The position numbers and the translations under genes are program-made. A DNA stretch of 8,817 nt from Thermoleophilia bacterium (GTDB taxonomy: Bacteria > Actinomycetota > Thermoleophilia > Gaiellales > Gaiellaceae), in assembly GCA_029858755.1 (NCBI GenBank), contig JAOUEK010000051.1, positions 1 through 8,817 on the forward strand, written 5' to 3'. Position 1 is the stretch's first letter; each line of letters begins with the position of its first letter. The notes beneath the pieces are model-generated. The model saw nothing but the letters and a program-made list of their open reading frames with translations. It ran no database searches and was not told the DNA's origin. This document shows, one piece after another, positions 1 through 8,417 of the stretch.

Positions 1-105
1 AAGTGGGTGGACAGGATCGAGGTGCGCCGTGACTTCACCCCCGGCTTCTGGGAGCAGCGCGGGTACGACTCCGACGCCTGGGTCGGCGACTCCAACGGGT
101 ACTGA
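1..105 (+). CDS. C-terminal fragment of an upstream gene, probably a formate dehydrogenase subunit
   Basis: Frame 1 is open from the window edge to a TGA at 103-105 and gives 34 residues ending in GYDSDAWVGDSNGY. Nearly every codon ends in G or C, which marks this as the true coding frame here, unlike the overlapping frame that starts at 29. The fragment is too short to assign to a family. Because it lies directly before a formate dehydrogenase gamma subunit on the same strand, and fdh operons usually run alpha-beta-gamma, it is likely the end of the catalytic or iron-sulfur subunit. That assignment rests on position only. Confidence 0.6.
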   Translation, partial: KWVDRIEVRRDFTPGFWEQRGYDSDAWVGDSNGY

Positions 106-715
106 CGTCCCGCTGATCCGGCGCTTTGGGCGCACGGAGCGGGCCGTGCACTGGGTGCACGCGGCCGCCTTCTTCGCGCTGCTCGCCACCGGGCTCGTGC
201 TGCTCGTCCCCGACCTCGCCGCCCTCGTGGCGCGGCGGAACCTCGTCAAGAACGTGCACCTCTTCACCGCCGTCGCCTGGGCGGCCGCGCTCGTCGCGAT
301 CGTCGCCGTCGGCAACCGGCGGCGTCTCGCGGCACTCTGGCGCGAGGCGGAGACGATCGACTCAGACGACCGCCGCTGGCTCACGGGGCGTCGCGCGCCG
401 CAGGGGCGGCTCAACGCGGGGCAGAAGCTGAACCTCCTGCTCACCGCCGCGCTCGCGGTCGTGTTCACGGTCTCCGGCTTCTTCCTCTGGCTCGGCGAGC
501 GCGACCACACCTTCCTCCTCGACGGCGCCGGCACCGTCCACGACGTGGCCACGTACGCCTCGATCGTGCTCGTCACCGGCCACCTCTACCTGGCCCTCGT
601 CCACCCCACGACGCGCCATGCCCTGCGCGGCATGGTGCGCGGTGACGTGCGCGAGGACTGGGCGGAGCGGCACCACGAGAAGTGGGTCGCCGCCGAGCGA
701 GAGCGCGCCGGCTGA
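29..715 (+). CDS. Formate dehydrogenase gamma subunit (cytochrome b, FdnI/FdoI family)
   Basis: This is the membrane di-heme cytochrome b subunit that passes electrons from the formate dehydrogenase iron-sulfur subunit to quinone. The 228-residue product has four hydrophobic segments at about 44-61, 74-94, 133-154 and 174-191. Candidate heme ligands are His41 (AVHWVH), His77 (VKNVHLF), His171 and His185 (TGHLYLAL). The 14-residue spacing of the last pair equals that of His155/His169 in E. coli FdnI. The family motif NAGQKLN precedes helix 3, and the tail DWAERHHEKW matches the usual gamma-subunit C-terminus. The start is uncertain. GTG at 29 has a GAGGTG Shine-Dalgarno-like element at 19-24 but overlaps the upstream gene by 77 nt, and it adds about 25 Ser/Thr/Pro/Gly-rich residues. 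No other ATG, GTG or TTG precedes the conserved region; CTG at 113 is the only near alternative. Confidence 0.88.
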   Translation: MTSPPASGSSAGTTPTPGSATPTGTDVPLIRRFGRTERAVHWVHAAAFFALLATGLVLLVPDLAALVARRNLVKNVHLFTAVAWAAALVAIVAVGNRRRLAALWREAETIDSDDRRWLTGRRAPQGRLNAGQKLNLLLTAALAVVFTVSGFFLWLGERDHTFLLDGAGTVHDVATYASIVLVTGHLYLALVHPTTRHALRGMVRGDVREDWAERHHEKWVAAERERAG

Positions 716-842
716 CGCGGCTCGTGCGCAGAGCGGGCGGTTACGCTCCGGGTGTGGATCGGGTGCCCGTCCGTCGTCCCGCTGCCGCTGATCCAGGTCG
801 CCGGCCTGCGAATGCGACCGTGAGCCCGAGGGCGGCCCGGTC
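716..842 (+). promoter_or_regulatory. Intergenic gap before the phzF-like gene, possible weak promoter
   Basis: A TAnnnT-type -10 candidate (TACGCT) lies at 742-747, but no convincing -35 is found at 16-18 nt upstream. A start codon at 812 reads only three codons (Met-Arg-Pro) before a stop. Nothing else is recognised. Confidence 0.2.
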
Positions 843-1691
843 GTGAGCGCGCTGCGCTTCGTCGTCGCCGACGTCTTCACGGACGTGCCGCTGACGGGGA
901 ACCAGCTCGCCGTGTTCACCGACGGGCGCGGCGTCGAAACCGACGTGATGCAGGCGCTGGCGCTCGAGACGGGCTTCTCGGAGACGGTCTTCGTCCTGCC
1001 CGCGGAGGCGGACGGCGACGCCCGGATCCGGATCTTCACGCCGCGCACCGAGCTGCCCTTCGCGGGGCATCCCACCCTCGGCACGGCGTTCGTGCTCGGC
1101 GGGCCGCTGCAGCGCGACGCGCTCACGCTCGAGACCGGCCGCGGGCCCGTCGAGGTGGTGCTGGAGCGAGACGAGAGCGGCCGCATCGTCTTCGGCCGCA
1201 TGCGCCAGCCGGTGCCTGCGGTGGAGCCGTTCGACGACACGGAGGCGCTGCTCGCCGCACTCGGCGTCGCCGGCTCCGAGCTTCCGGTCGAGTGCTACGA
1301 CAACGGCGTCGAGCACGTCTTCGTGTGCCTCCCGTCCGAGGACGCGGTCGCTGCGGTCCGGCCCGACATGGGTGCGCTCACCCGGTTCGGGCTGACGGGC
1401 GTGAACTGCTTCGCGGGCGCCGGGGCGGCGTGGAAGACGCGGATGTTCTCGCCGCTGGACGGCGTCGGCGAGGACGCCGCCACCGGCTCGGCCGCCGGCC
1501 CTCTCGCCTGCCACCTCGCCCGGCACGGCCGGATCGAGTGGGGACAGGAGATCGTGGTCACGCAGGGCGCCGAGATCGGCCGTCCGTCGACGCTGTTCGC
1601 GCGGGCCGAGGGCGAGGGCGGGTCGATCGCCGCCGTCGAGGTTGGCGGCTCGGCCGTGATCGTCGCGCGCGGCGAGTTCCGCCTGCCCTGA
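843..1691 (+). CDS. PhzF-family protein (phenazine biosynthesis-like isomerase)
   Basis: The 282-residue product belongs to the PhzF/YddE family, whose fold resembles diaminopimelate epimerase. PhzF itself isomerises a phenazine precursor; most relatives have no known substrate, so phenazine synthesis should not be assumed, and no other phz genes are in the window. Visible signatures are the N-terminal VFTDVPLTGNQLAVF (11-25), the ETGFSETVFVLP segment with the presumed catalytic Glu47, the FAGHPTLGTA motif (73-82), and EDAATGSAAGPL (210-221). Length is normal for the family (about 280-300), so it looks intact. GTG at 843 is the only usable start before the conserved N-terminus, with GAGGG at 828-832 as a rather distant ribosome binding site. 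A 127-nt gap separates it from the fdh gene, so it may have its own promoter. It converges with the gene at 1821-2225. Confidence 0.9.
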   Translation: MSALRFVVADVFTDVPLTGNQLAVFTDGRGVETDVMQALALETGFSETVFVLPAEADGDARIRIFTPRTELPFAGHPTLGTAFVLGGPLQRDALTLETGRGPVEVVLERDESGRIVFGRMRQPVPAVEPFDDTEALLAALGVAGSELPVECYDNGVEHVFVCLPSEDAVAAVRPDMGALTRFGLTGVNCFAGAGAAWKTRMFSPLDGVGEDAATGSAAGPLACHLARHGRIEWGQEIVVTQGAEIGRPSTLFARAEGEGGSIAAVEVGGSAVIVARGEFRLP

Positions 1692-1762
1692 GCCTCCGGT
1701 GTCCGCCGCGCCGTGGTGGGGCTTGCCGCGCCCCGGGGCCGGGCCTCAGCCTCACCCCGCCT

Positions 1763-1784
1763 TCGCCCGTCAAGCGCCGGGCGA
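1763..1784. terminator. Hairpin between convergent genes, possible bidirectional terminator
   Basis: TCGCCCG at 1763-1769 and CGGGCGA at 1778-1784 form a perfect 7-bp GC-rich stem with an 8-nt loop. It lies between the stop of the phzF-like gene (1691) and the stop of the minus-strand Asp-box gene (1821), where a shared terminator is expected. No U-tract follows on either strand, so a classic intrinsic terminator is not shown. A second palindrome, GCCCCGGGGC, lies nearby at about 1732-1741. Confidence 0.4.
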
Positions 1785-1820
1785 GCCTCCAGCGTCACCG
1801 CGCCGTCGGCGCCTGCCGGC

Positions 1821-2225
1821 TCAGGTCGGCTCGCCCCACGCCACCGCCGTGATCCCGGGGAGCTCGACGGCGAGCGCGCGCCAGAAGCGGCCTCCGTCCT
1901 CGGAGAGGAAGAGGCGCTCCTCGCCGGCGAAGAGGATCCGGTCGGGATGCTCGGGCGAGATCGCGACTCCCACGCCGGAGGGGAGGCCGGCCCCGGCCTC
2001 GTTCCATGTCGCTCCGGCGTCGCGCGAGATCACGAGCGGCGGTCGACGGTCGACGACGGCCACGATCAGAGCGTCGTAGCGGTCGGCGTCGCCGACGAGC
2101 GGCAGGCCGGTGGCGACAGGCGGTCGCGGAGGAAGCGCGACGACGTCGTCGGCGAGCGACGCCGTCTCCTCCTCCAGGTCGACGATCGCGACACCGACCG
2201 CGCAGGCGACGAGGACGTCCGTCAC
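1821..2225 (-). CDS. Short Asp-box (BNR/sialidase-repeat-like) protein
   Basis: The 134-residue product has no signal peptide or membrane segment and is probably cytosolic. It contains two Asp-box motifs of the form S-x-D-x-G-x-x-W: SRDAGATW (67-74) and SEDGGRFW (108-115). These are beta-propeller hairpin motifs found in sialidases and many BNR-repeat proteins. They say nothing about catalysis, and no sialidase Arg triad is seen. At this length it could form only two or three blades, far from a complete propeller, so it may oligomerise or be a reduced relative. The GTG start at 2225 overlaps the TGA of the PfkB-type kinase gene by 4 nt (GTGA) and has no good Shine-Dalgarno of its own, so translation is probably coupled. 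The specific function is unknown. Confidence 0.75.
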   Translation of the reverse strand: MTDVLVACAVGVAIVDLEEETASLADDVVALPPRPPVATGLPLVGDADRYDALIVAVVDRRPPLVISRDAGATWNEAGAGLPSGVGVAISPEHPDRILFAGEERLFLSEDGGRFWRALAVELPGITAVAWGEPT

Positions 2226-3031
2226 AGGCCGGCGAGGATCGCGGCGACGACGGCGCTCGCCGCCCGCGCCGCCTCGATCGGCTCCTGGCCGCGGGCGCGA
2301 GCGTGCAGGTACGCGAGAGCGTAGGTGTCACCAGCCCCTGTCGGGTCGACGTCGGCCGTGATCGGTGTCACCTCGATCCGCTCCTCGATTCCGCCGGCGA
2401 CCACGAGCGACCCGGTCGAGCCGAGGGTGAGCAGCACCTCGGGCACGCCGAGCGACCGGAGGGCGTCGGGATCGGTGCCCCCGGCGAGGATCTCCGACTC
2501 CTCCTCGCTGAGCTTGAGCACGGCCAGGTGCTGCAGGAGCCGTCGGTCGATGTCGCCGTCGCGCCGTAGCGGCCCGACGGCCCCGACCCGCACGAGGCCC
2601 TGGGCGTCCACGAGCAGTCGCCGCCCCCCGGCGGCAAGGGCCGCGAGCGTCTCGGCCGGGAAGTCGCTCCGCAACAGCGCGCCGACGTGCACCCACTCGG
2701 TGTCGAGCGCGACACCGGCCCAGCCCTCGACGTCGGCGGGTGTCCACGGGTCGCCCACGGCCTCTACCTCCATCTCGCGGTGGTCGCCGACGTAGGAGAA
2801 GGCGAACGCCGCGGTGACGGAGCCGGGCGACCAGGTCACGGGGAGCCCGAACCCCTCGAGCTGCGAGAGGAGCGAGTCCCGATCCTCGGCCGCGCATCGG
2901 GTGGCGATCGCGGTGTCGGCGCCGATCCGCGCGGCGGCTCGCGCGCCGTAGTAGACCGTGCCACCGATCCGCGGCGGGCGCCCGTCGACCCGGTCGACGG
3001 TGAGGTTGCCGATGAGGCCGATCGCGCTCAC
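2222..3031 (-). CDS. PfkB-family carbohydrate/nucleoside kinase
   Basis: The 269-residue product is a ribokinase-superfamily (PfkB) kinase that should phosphorylate a sugar or nucleoside using ATP. Motifs seen in order are IGGTVYYGARAAARIG (22-37), an N-terminal PfkB-like Gly-Gly segment; VDAQGLVR (141-148); LKLSEEE (172-178); LTLGSTGSLV (201-210); and the C-terminal signature DPTGAGDTYALAYL (229-242) with the anion-hole TGAGD and the catalytic base Asp235. The lid region looks short, and the substrate cannot be told from sequence. The start is GTG at 3031, where the family N-terminus (AIGLIGNLTVDRV) begins; the frame stays open upstream to 3211, but that extension is Arg-rich and unlike the family. 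The gene is followed by the Asp-box gene through a GTGA overlap. Its own start forms a GTGA overlap with the stop of a 38-codon frame upstream. Confidence 0.88.
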   Translation of the reverse strand: MSAIGLIGNLTVDRVDGRPPRIGGTVYYGARAAARIGADTAIATRCAAEDRDSLLSQLEGFGLPVTWSPGSVTAAFAFSYVGDHREMEVEAVGDPWTPADVEGWAGVALDTEWVHVGALLRSDFPAETLAALAAGGRRLLVDAQGLVRVGAVGPLRRDGDIDRRLLQHLAVLKLSEEESEILAGGTDPDALRSLGVPEVLLTLGSTGSLVVAGGIEERIEVTPITADVDPTGAGDTYALAYLHARARGQEPIEAARAASAVVAAILAGL

Positions 3032-3144
3032 GTGCCCGTCATCCCGGGAAGGGCCAGCCGGGACACCGCGGCGACTGCGGGTGCGGCGGCGAAGCGCGGC
3101 ATCGTCGATCCTGACCAGCCGCAGGCCTCCCCGGTGCGCAACAT
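3028..3144 (-). CDS. Possible 38-residue ORF overlapping the kinase start
   Basis: An ATG at 3144 opens a 38-codon frame (begins MLRTGEACGWSG) whose TGA at 3030-3028 overlaps the kinase GTG by exactly 4 nt, the same arrangement seen at three other junctions in the window. Its ATG overlaps the stop of an 11-codon frame (TGATG). No family is recognised, and no independent ribosome binding site is clear. It could be a leader ORF coupled to the kinase, the remainder of a decayed gene, or chance. Confidence 0.22.
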   Translation of the reverse strand: MLRTGEACGWSGSTMPRFAAAPAVAAVSRLALPGMTGT

Positions 3145-3179
3145 CACCAAGGGCTGACCGTCCGCTCTTCGAGTGACAT
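3144..3179 (-). CDS. Possible 11-residue leader ORF
   Basis: ATG at 3179 reads MSLEERTVSPW and stops at TGA 3146-3144. GGGAG at 3193-3189 sits 9 nt upstream as a plausible ribosome binding site. There is no run of a single amino acid typical of an attenuator. A single-base frameshift at its end would join it to the 38-codon frame. Weak evidence. Confidence 0.2.
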   Translation of the reverse strand: MSLEERTVSPW

Positions 3180-3227
3180 CCCCGCATACTCCCGCACGGG
3201 CCGCCGCGCATTCTCGAGATCGAGCCA

Positions 3228-3250
3228 CGGACGGTGTCCGACAGCGTCGG
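3228..3250 (-). terminator. Two tandem mini-hairpins after acnA
   Basis: Just past the aconitase stop are two perfect 5-bp stems with 3-nt loops that share three bases: CGGAC/GTCCG (3228-3240) and CCGAC/GTCGG (3238-3250). Being mutually exclusive and lacking a U-tract, they could stall polymerase or protect the transcript end, or mark nothing. The rest of the 225-nt acnA-kinase gap holds only the two small frames listed. Confidence 0.3.
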
Positions 3251-3256
3251 GAGCGC

Positions 3257-6022
<2,766 letters not shown>

Positions 6023-6032
6023 GGTCTCCACC

Positions 6033-6049
6033 GTTCCTTTCAAATGAAC
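6033..6049. promoter_or_regulatory. Palindrome in the acnA leader, candidate operator
   Basis: GTTC at 6033-6036 and GAAC at 6046-6049 form an inverted repeat with 9-nt spacing; inside it TTCAAATGAA (6039-6048) is a second small palindrome with a 2-nt centre. It lies between the putative acnA transcription start and the ATG, so a bound protein could block transcription. The neighbouring IclR-family regulator is the obvious candidate, but this is inference; the site does not clearly match a known IclR consensus. Confidence 0.3.
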
Positions 6050-6063
6050 ATCTGTCCCTCTAA

Positions 6064-6090
6064 AGGATACCAGAATGGAAGCAGTGTCAC
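6064..6090 (-). promoter_or_regulatory. Putative acnA promoter with extended -10
   Basis: Read on the minus strand, TGGTATCCT (6072-6064) is a good extended -10 element, with GTGACA (6090-6085) as a -35-like element 15 nt upstream, shorter than ideal. The -35 overlaps the iclR stop codon. The predicted start near 6057 would give a leader of about 35 nt. This stretch is the most AT-rich visible in the window. Confidence 0.45.
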
Positions 6091-6890
6091 GACCCCCCGA
6101 GCGCCTGCGAGATCCGCGCTGCACAGGCCACCACGAGATCGGCCAGCCGTGGCCGGTCGTCGGGCGCGAAGCGCTGGGCGGGGACGCTGACGCCGACCTC
6201 GCCCACCACCTGGCCGCTCGGCCCGAACACGGGAGCCGCGATGCCGACCCCACCGAGGCGACGCTCCTCCTGGCTGAACGCGTATCCGCGGTCGCGCACC
6301 TCGGCGAGCACGTGCTCGAGCTCGTCGGCCCTCGTGATCGTGTACTCGGTCGCCGGGGCGAGCCTGGTGCGCCGCACGACCTCCGCCCGCTCGGCCTCCG
6401 GGAGGAACGCCATCACGGCGCGGCCGCTGGCGCCTGTGTGCAGATCGCGCCACTCGTTGAGGGTGGAGACGTAGCGAAACGGCTCGTCGCTCTCCACGAC
6501 GGCGACCACGCAGGTCTGCTGGCGAACGGGGTCGTAGAGCCCGAACGTGGCCGTCTCCCCGCTCGTCTCGACGAGCTCGCGCATGTGGGGGAGGGCGGCG
6601 GTGCGCACCGGGTGCGTCCCCGTCGCCGTCCAGGCGAGGCGCAGGAAGCCCGTGCCGAGCCCGTAGCCGCCGCCCGGGCCCTCTTGCCTGACCAGGCCCT
6701 CCTCCTCGAGCAGCCCGAGCAGCCGGTGGACGGTGCTCGGGCTCATGCCCACGCCCTTGGCCAGCTCCCGGACGCCCCAGGGGCCGTCGGTGCGCCCCGC
6801 CATCCACGAGAGGATGGTGAACGCGCGCCCGATCGGGTTGCGCGCTCCGCGTGCGGCAGCCCGATCCATTGGCCGATCGTCACCGGTCAC
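6087..6890 (-). CDS. IclR-family transcriptional regulator
   Basis: The 267-residue product has the IclR layout: an N-terminal winged helix-turn-helix at about 19-72 ([11 protein letters not shown]..., [28 protein letters not shown]) and a C-terminal effector-binding domain from about 90 to 265, with [13 protein letters not shown] (152-164), [10 protein letters not shown] (201-210) and [24 protein letters not shown] (214-237). The effector cannot be predicted. GTG at 6890 is preferred as start: it overlaps the hemerythrin stop as GTGA and has GGAGG 7 nt upstream. ATG at 6869 would give 260 residues but has no ribosome binding site. Its position directly upstream of acnA suggests it controls aconitase or its own operon; classic IclR members regulate the glyoxylate bypass and aromatic catabolism. 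Confidence 0.93.
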   Translation of the reverse strand: MTGDDRPMDRAAARGARNPIGRAFTILSWMAGRTDGPWGVRELAKGVGMSPSTVHRLLGLLEEEGLVRQEGPGGGYGLGTGFLRLAWTATGTHPVRTAALPHMRELVETSGETATFGLYDPVRQQTCVVAVVESDEPFRYVSTLNEWRDLHTGASGRAVMAFLPEAERAEVVRRTRLAPATEYTITRADELEHVLAEVRDRGYAFSQEERRLGGVGIAAPVFGPSGQVVGEVGVSVPAQRFAPDDRPRLADLVVACAARISQALGGS

Positions 6891-7315
6891 GGCAGGGCCT
6901 CCAGCTCCTCGGCAGGAACGACGCGCTGGATCTCCTCGAAGAGGATGCGCTCCTCGACCCGGACGTGCTCCCGCAGGAGCCCGCCGAGCTCCCGCAGCAG
7001 CTCGGGTGCGACGGTGCCCGAGGCCACCTCCGTGCGCAGCGCCCGCGCGAGCCCGTGGAGCTGCATGTGCTCCTGCAGGATGCGCTCGACGAGCTCGGTG
7101 GCCCCGGCGTGGCGGGCGTACAGCGGGAAGAGCTCCTCCTCCTCGCGGCGGAAGTGGGCGACGGTGCCCTCGAAGAACGCCTGCACGTAGGTCTCGGCTG
7201 CCGCGAGCCTGGCCGCCGCATCCTCGGAGTCGGCGGCGCGCAGCAGCCTGCGTGCCTGGCCGAGCTCGTGATGGTGGTCGTGCGAGAGCGGGACGAGGGC
7301 GGGGTGTCGCTTCAC
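6887..7315 (-). CDS. Hemerythrin HHE-domain protein
   Basis: The 142-residue product is a single four-helix hemerythrin domain expected to bind a di-iron (or other metal) centre, probably cytosolic. Candidate ligands lie in the four helices: the HDHHH cluster (12-16), H54 and E58 (AHFRREEEELF), H83 and H87 (QEHMQLH), and H117 with E121 or E122 (REHVRVEERILF). Such proteins sense or store oxygen, react with NO, or serve iron and Fe-S repair; the role here is not determined. GTG at 7315 overlaps the stop of the upstream 288-residue gene by 4 nt (GTGA), and its own TGA overlaps the iclR GTG in the same way. Translation of all three genes is therefore probably coupled. Confidence 0.92.
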   Translation of the reverse strand: MKRHPALVPLSHDHHHELGQARRLLRAADSEDAAARLAAAETYVQAFFEGTVAHFRREEEELFPLYARHAGATELVERILQEHMQLHGLARALRTEVASGTVAPELLRELGGLLREHVRVEERILFEEIQRVVPAEELEALP

Positions 7316-8178
7316 GGCCGACGTCCCCGGATCCGCTCGACTCCCCGCTCGGTGAGCGTGCGCGTGCCCGGGTCCCAGTGCCGCGCGACCGCCTCGGCGT
7401 ACGGGCCCGAGACACGGGTGGCATAGGCGGCGAAGCCCTCGTCGCGCAGCGGCCGGAGGTCCTCGCCGTAGGGGTCGAGCACGTGCTGGCGGCCGACGTG
7501 GCGGGCCGCGTTGAAGAACGCCAGCCCGACGCCGACCGACACCTCGAGCAGGGTCCGGCCCTCCCGCGACGCTTCGGCGACGAGCCCGTCGTAGGCGGCC
7601 GCGAGCTCGGCGGCAGAGGGCAGCCCCTGCGCGTCCGCGCGGAGCTCCGCGAGCGAGCGGCGCAGCGCCTCGACCTCCAGCGGCGGGATGTCGATCAGGC
7701 GCGCGCTCGTGCCGCTCGCTCCCTCGACCGCCGCCAGGAGCTCGTCCACGCTGGACAGCTCCGCGTCCGGTGCGACCACCCCGGCCGTCTTCAGCTCGGC
7801 CGTGAGCGCGTCCAGGTACACACGCGTGCCGCGGGTGACGTCGGCGGCCGCGGCGAGCAGCCAGAGCGGCGAGAAGCCGAAGGCGGCGATCGATCCGAGC
7901 TCGACCACGTTCCCCGCCGTCTTGCGCACCGCGAGCCGCCCGGCGCTCGGCTCGAACTCGTCGACAGCCGGCGGCCGCTCGACGCCCCCTGCGAGCTCGA
8001 TCGTCACGCGCAGCAGGTTCTTCGCGGTCGCCTCGTACAGGCGCGAGCGGCGGACGAGGCGCGGCAGCACCAGCTCCGCCGTCTCGTGCACCGTCCCGCC
8101 GAGTGCGGCCGCGACCGTCCGTGCCAGCCGCTCGGGCAGGGAGAGCACGTAGGTCAGCCGACGCCCCATCGCTAGCAT
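7312..8178 (-). CDS. Uncharacterised 288-residue protein at the head of the hemerythrin-iclR operon
   Basis: I do not recognise a named family. The product is Ala/Leu/Arg-rich and mostly helical by composition. The N-terminus is amphipathic and basic (LPERLARTVAAALGG, 14-28; LPRLVRRSRLYEATAKNLLR, 38-57). A hydrophobic stretch at about 92-113 (VELGSIAAFGFSPLWLLAAAAD) could be a membrane-associated helix, although it carries a Glu and an Asp at its ends. The central part (140-205) looks like charged helices, and the C-terminus is basic. No metal-binding Cys cluster or catalytic motif is seen. Coding is supported by consistent G/C third positions and the GTGA coupling to the hemerythrin gene. 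ATG at 8178 or ATG at 8169 may be the start; neither has a clear ribosome binding site. An EcsC-like relationship was considered but is not supported enough to name. Confidence 0.8.
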   Translation of the reverse strand: MLAMGRRLTYVLSLPERLARTVAAALGGTVHETAELVLPRLVRRSRLYEATAKNLLRVTIELAGGVERPPAVDEFEPSAGRLAVRKTAGNVVELGSIAAFGFSPLWLLAAAADVTRGTRVYLDALTAELKTAGVVAPDAELSSVDELLAAVEGASGTSARLIDIPPLEVEALRRSLAELRADAQGLPSAAELAAAYDGLVAEASREGRTLLEVSVGVGLAFFNAARHVGRQHVLDPYGEDLRPLRDEGFAAYATRVSGPYAEAVARHWDPGTRTLTERGVERIRGRRP

Positions 8179-8189
8179 GATCGCCGATG
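8173..8189 (+). promoter_or_regulatory. bolA: Putative -10 box for a leaderless bolA transcript
   Basis: TAGCAT at 8173-8178 fits the TAnnnT -10 consensus of actinobacteria, and the bolA ATG follows after 8 nt, which places it at or near the expected transcription start. No ribosome binding site precedes the ATG. No clear -35 is visible. The element overlaps the start codon of the divergent gene. Confidence 0.45.
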
Positions 8190-8417
8190 GCGGTCGACAC
8201 CATGCGCACGCTCCTGCAGCAGGCGTTCCCCGACGGGGCGGTCGAGATCGTCGACCGCACGGGCGGAGGCGACCATTTCCACGTCACGATCGCGTCGAAC
8301 GCGTTCGACGGCCTGCCGCTCGTCGAGCAGCATCGGCTCGTCAACCAGGCCCTCGCTGCCCCGCTCGCCGACGGGACCATCCACGAGCTCCGCATCACGA
8401 CGAAGGGAACCCGATGA
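8187..8417 (+). CDS. bolA: BolA-family protein
   Basis: The 76-residue product has the BolA fold signatures: DHFHVTIASNAFDG (29-42), the helix-turn-helix-like stretch LVEQHRLVNQALAAPL (45-60), and the terminal IHELRITTKG (65-74) with the conserved His66, a likely Fe-S ligand in BolA-glutaredoxin complexes. The short length and ending resemble the BolA2/IbaG-like class rather than the longer E. coli BolA. BolA proteins pair with CGFS-type monothiol glutaredoxins to bind a [2Fe-2S] cluster for iron sensing or cluster delivery. Here the partner gene follows with an ATGA overlap, strongly supporting such a complex. ATG at 8187 is chosen for the full N-terminal helix; ATG at 8202 would truncate it. 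Confidence 0.93.
   Translation: MAVDTMRTLLQQAFPDGAVEIVDRTGGGDHFHVTIASNAFDGLPLVEQHRLVNQALAAPLADGTIHELRITTKGTR

Noticed and set aside
362..1526. Minus-strand open frames opposite the fdh gamma and phzF-like genes
   Set aside because: They are shadows of two clearly recognised plus-strand genes and show no family motif.
843..1691. Phenazine biosynthesis cluster
   Set aside because: Only a PhzF-like protein is present, most of which are of unknown substrate; no other phz gene is visible.
6023..6253. N-terminal extension of aconitase to 6253
   Set aside because: The extra 77 codons run through the iclR 3' end and the promoter-like leader; the family N-terminus begins at the ATG at 6022.
6733..8175. 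Plus-strand open frame of 480 codons opposite the hemerythrin and unknown genes
   Set aside because: Arg/Pro/Ala-rich low-complexity translation antisense to well-supported genes; high GC suppresses stop codons.
8177..8413. In-frame extension of the glutaredoxin to a 200-residue protein
   Set aside because: The extension is an alternate frame of bolA, and the ATGA overlap with a good ribosome site marks the true start at 8414.
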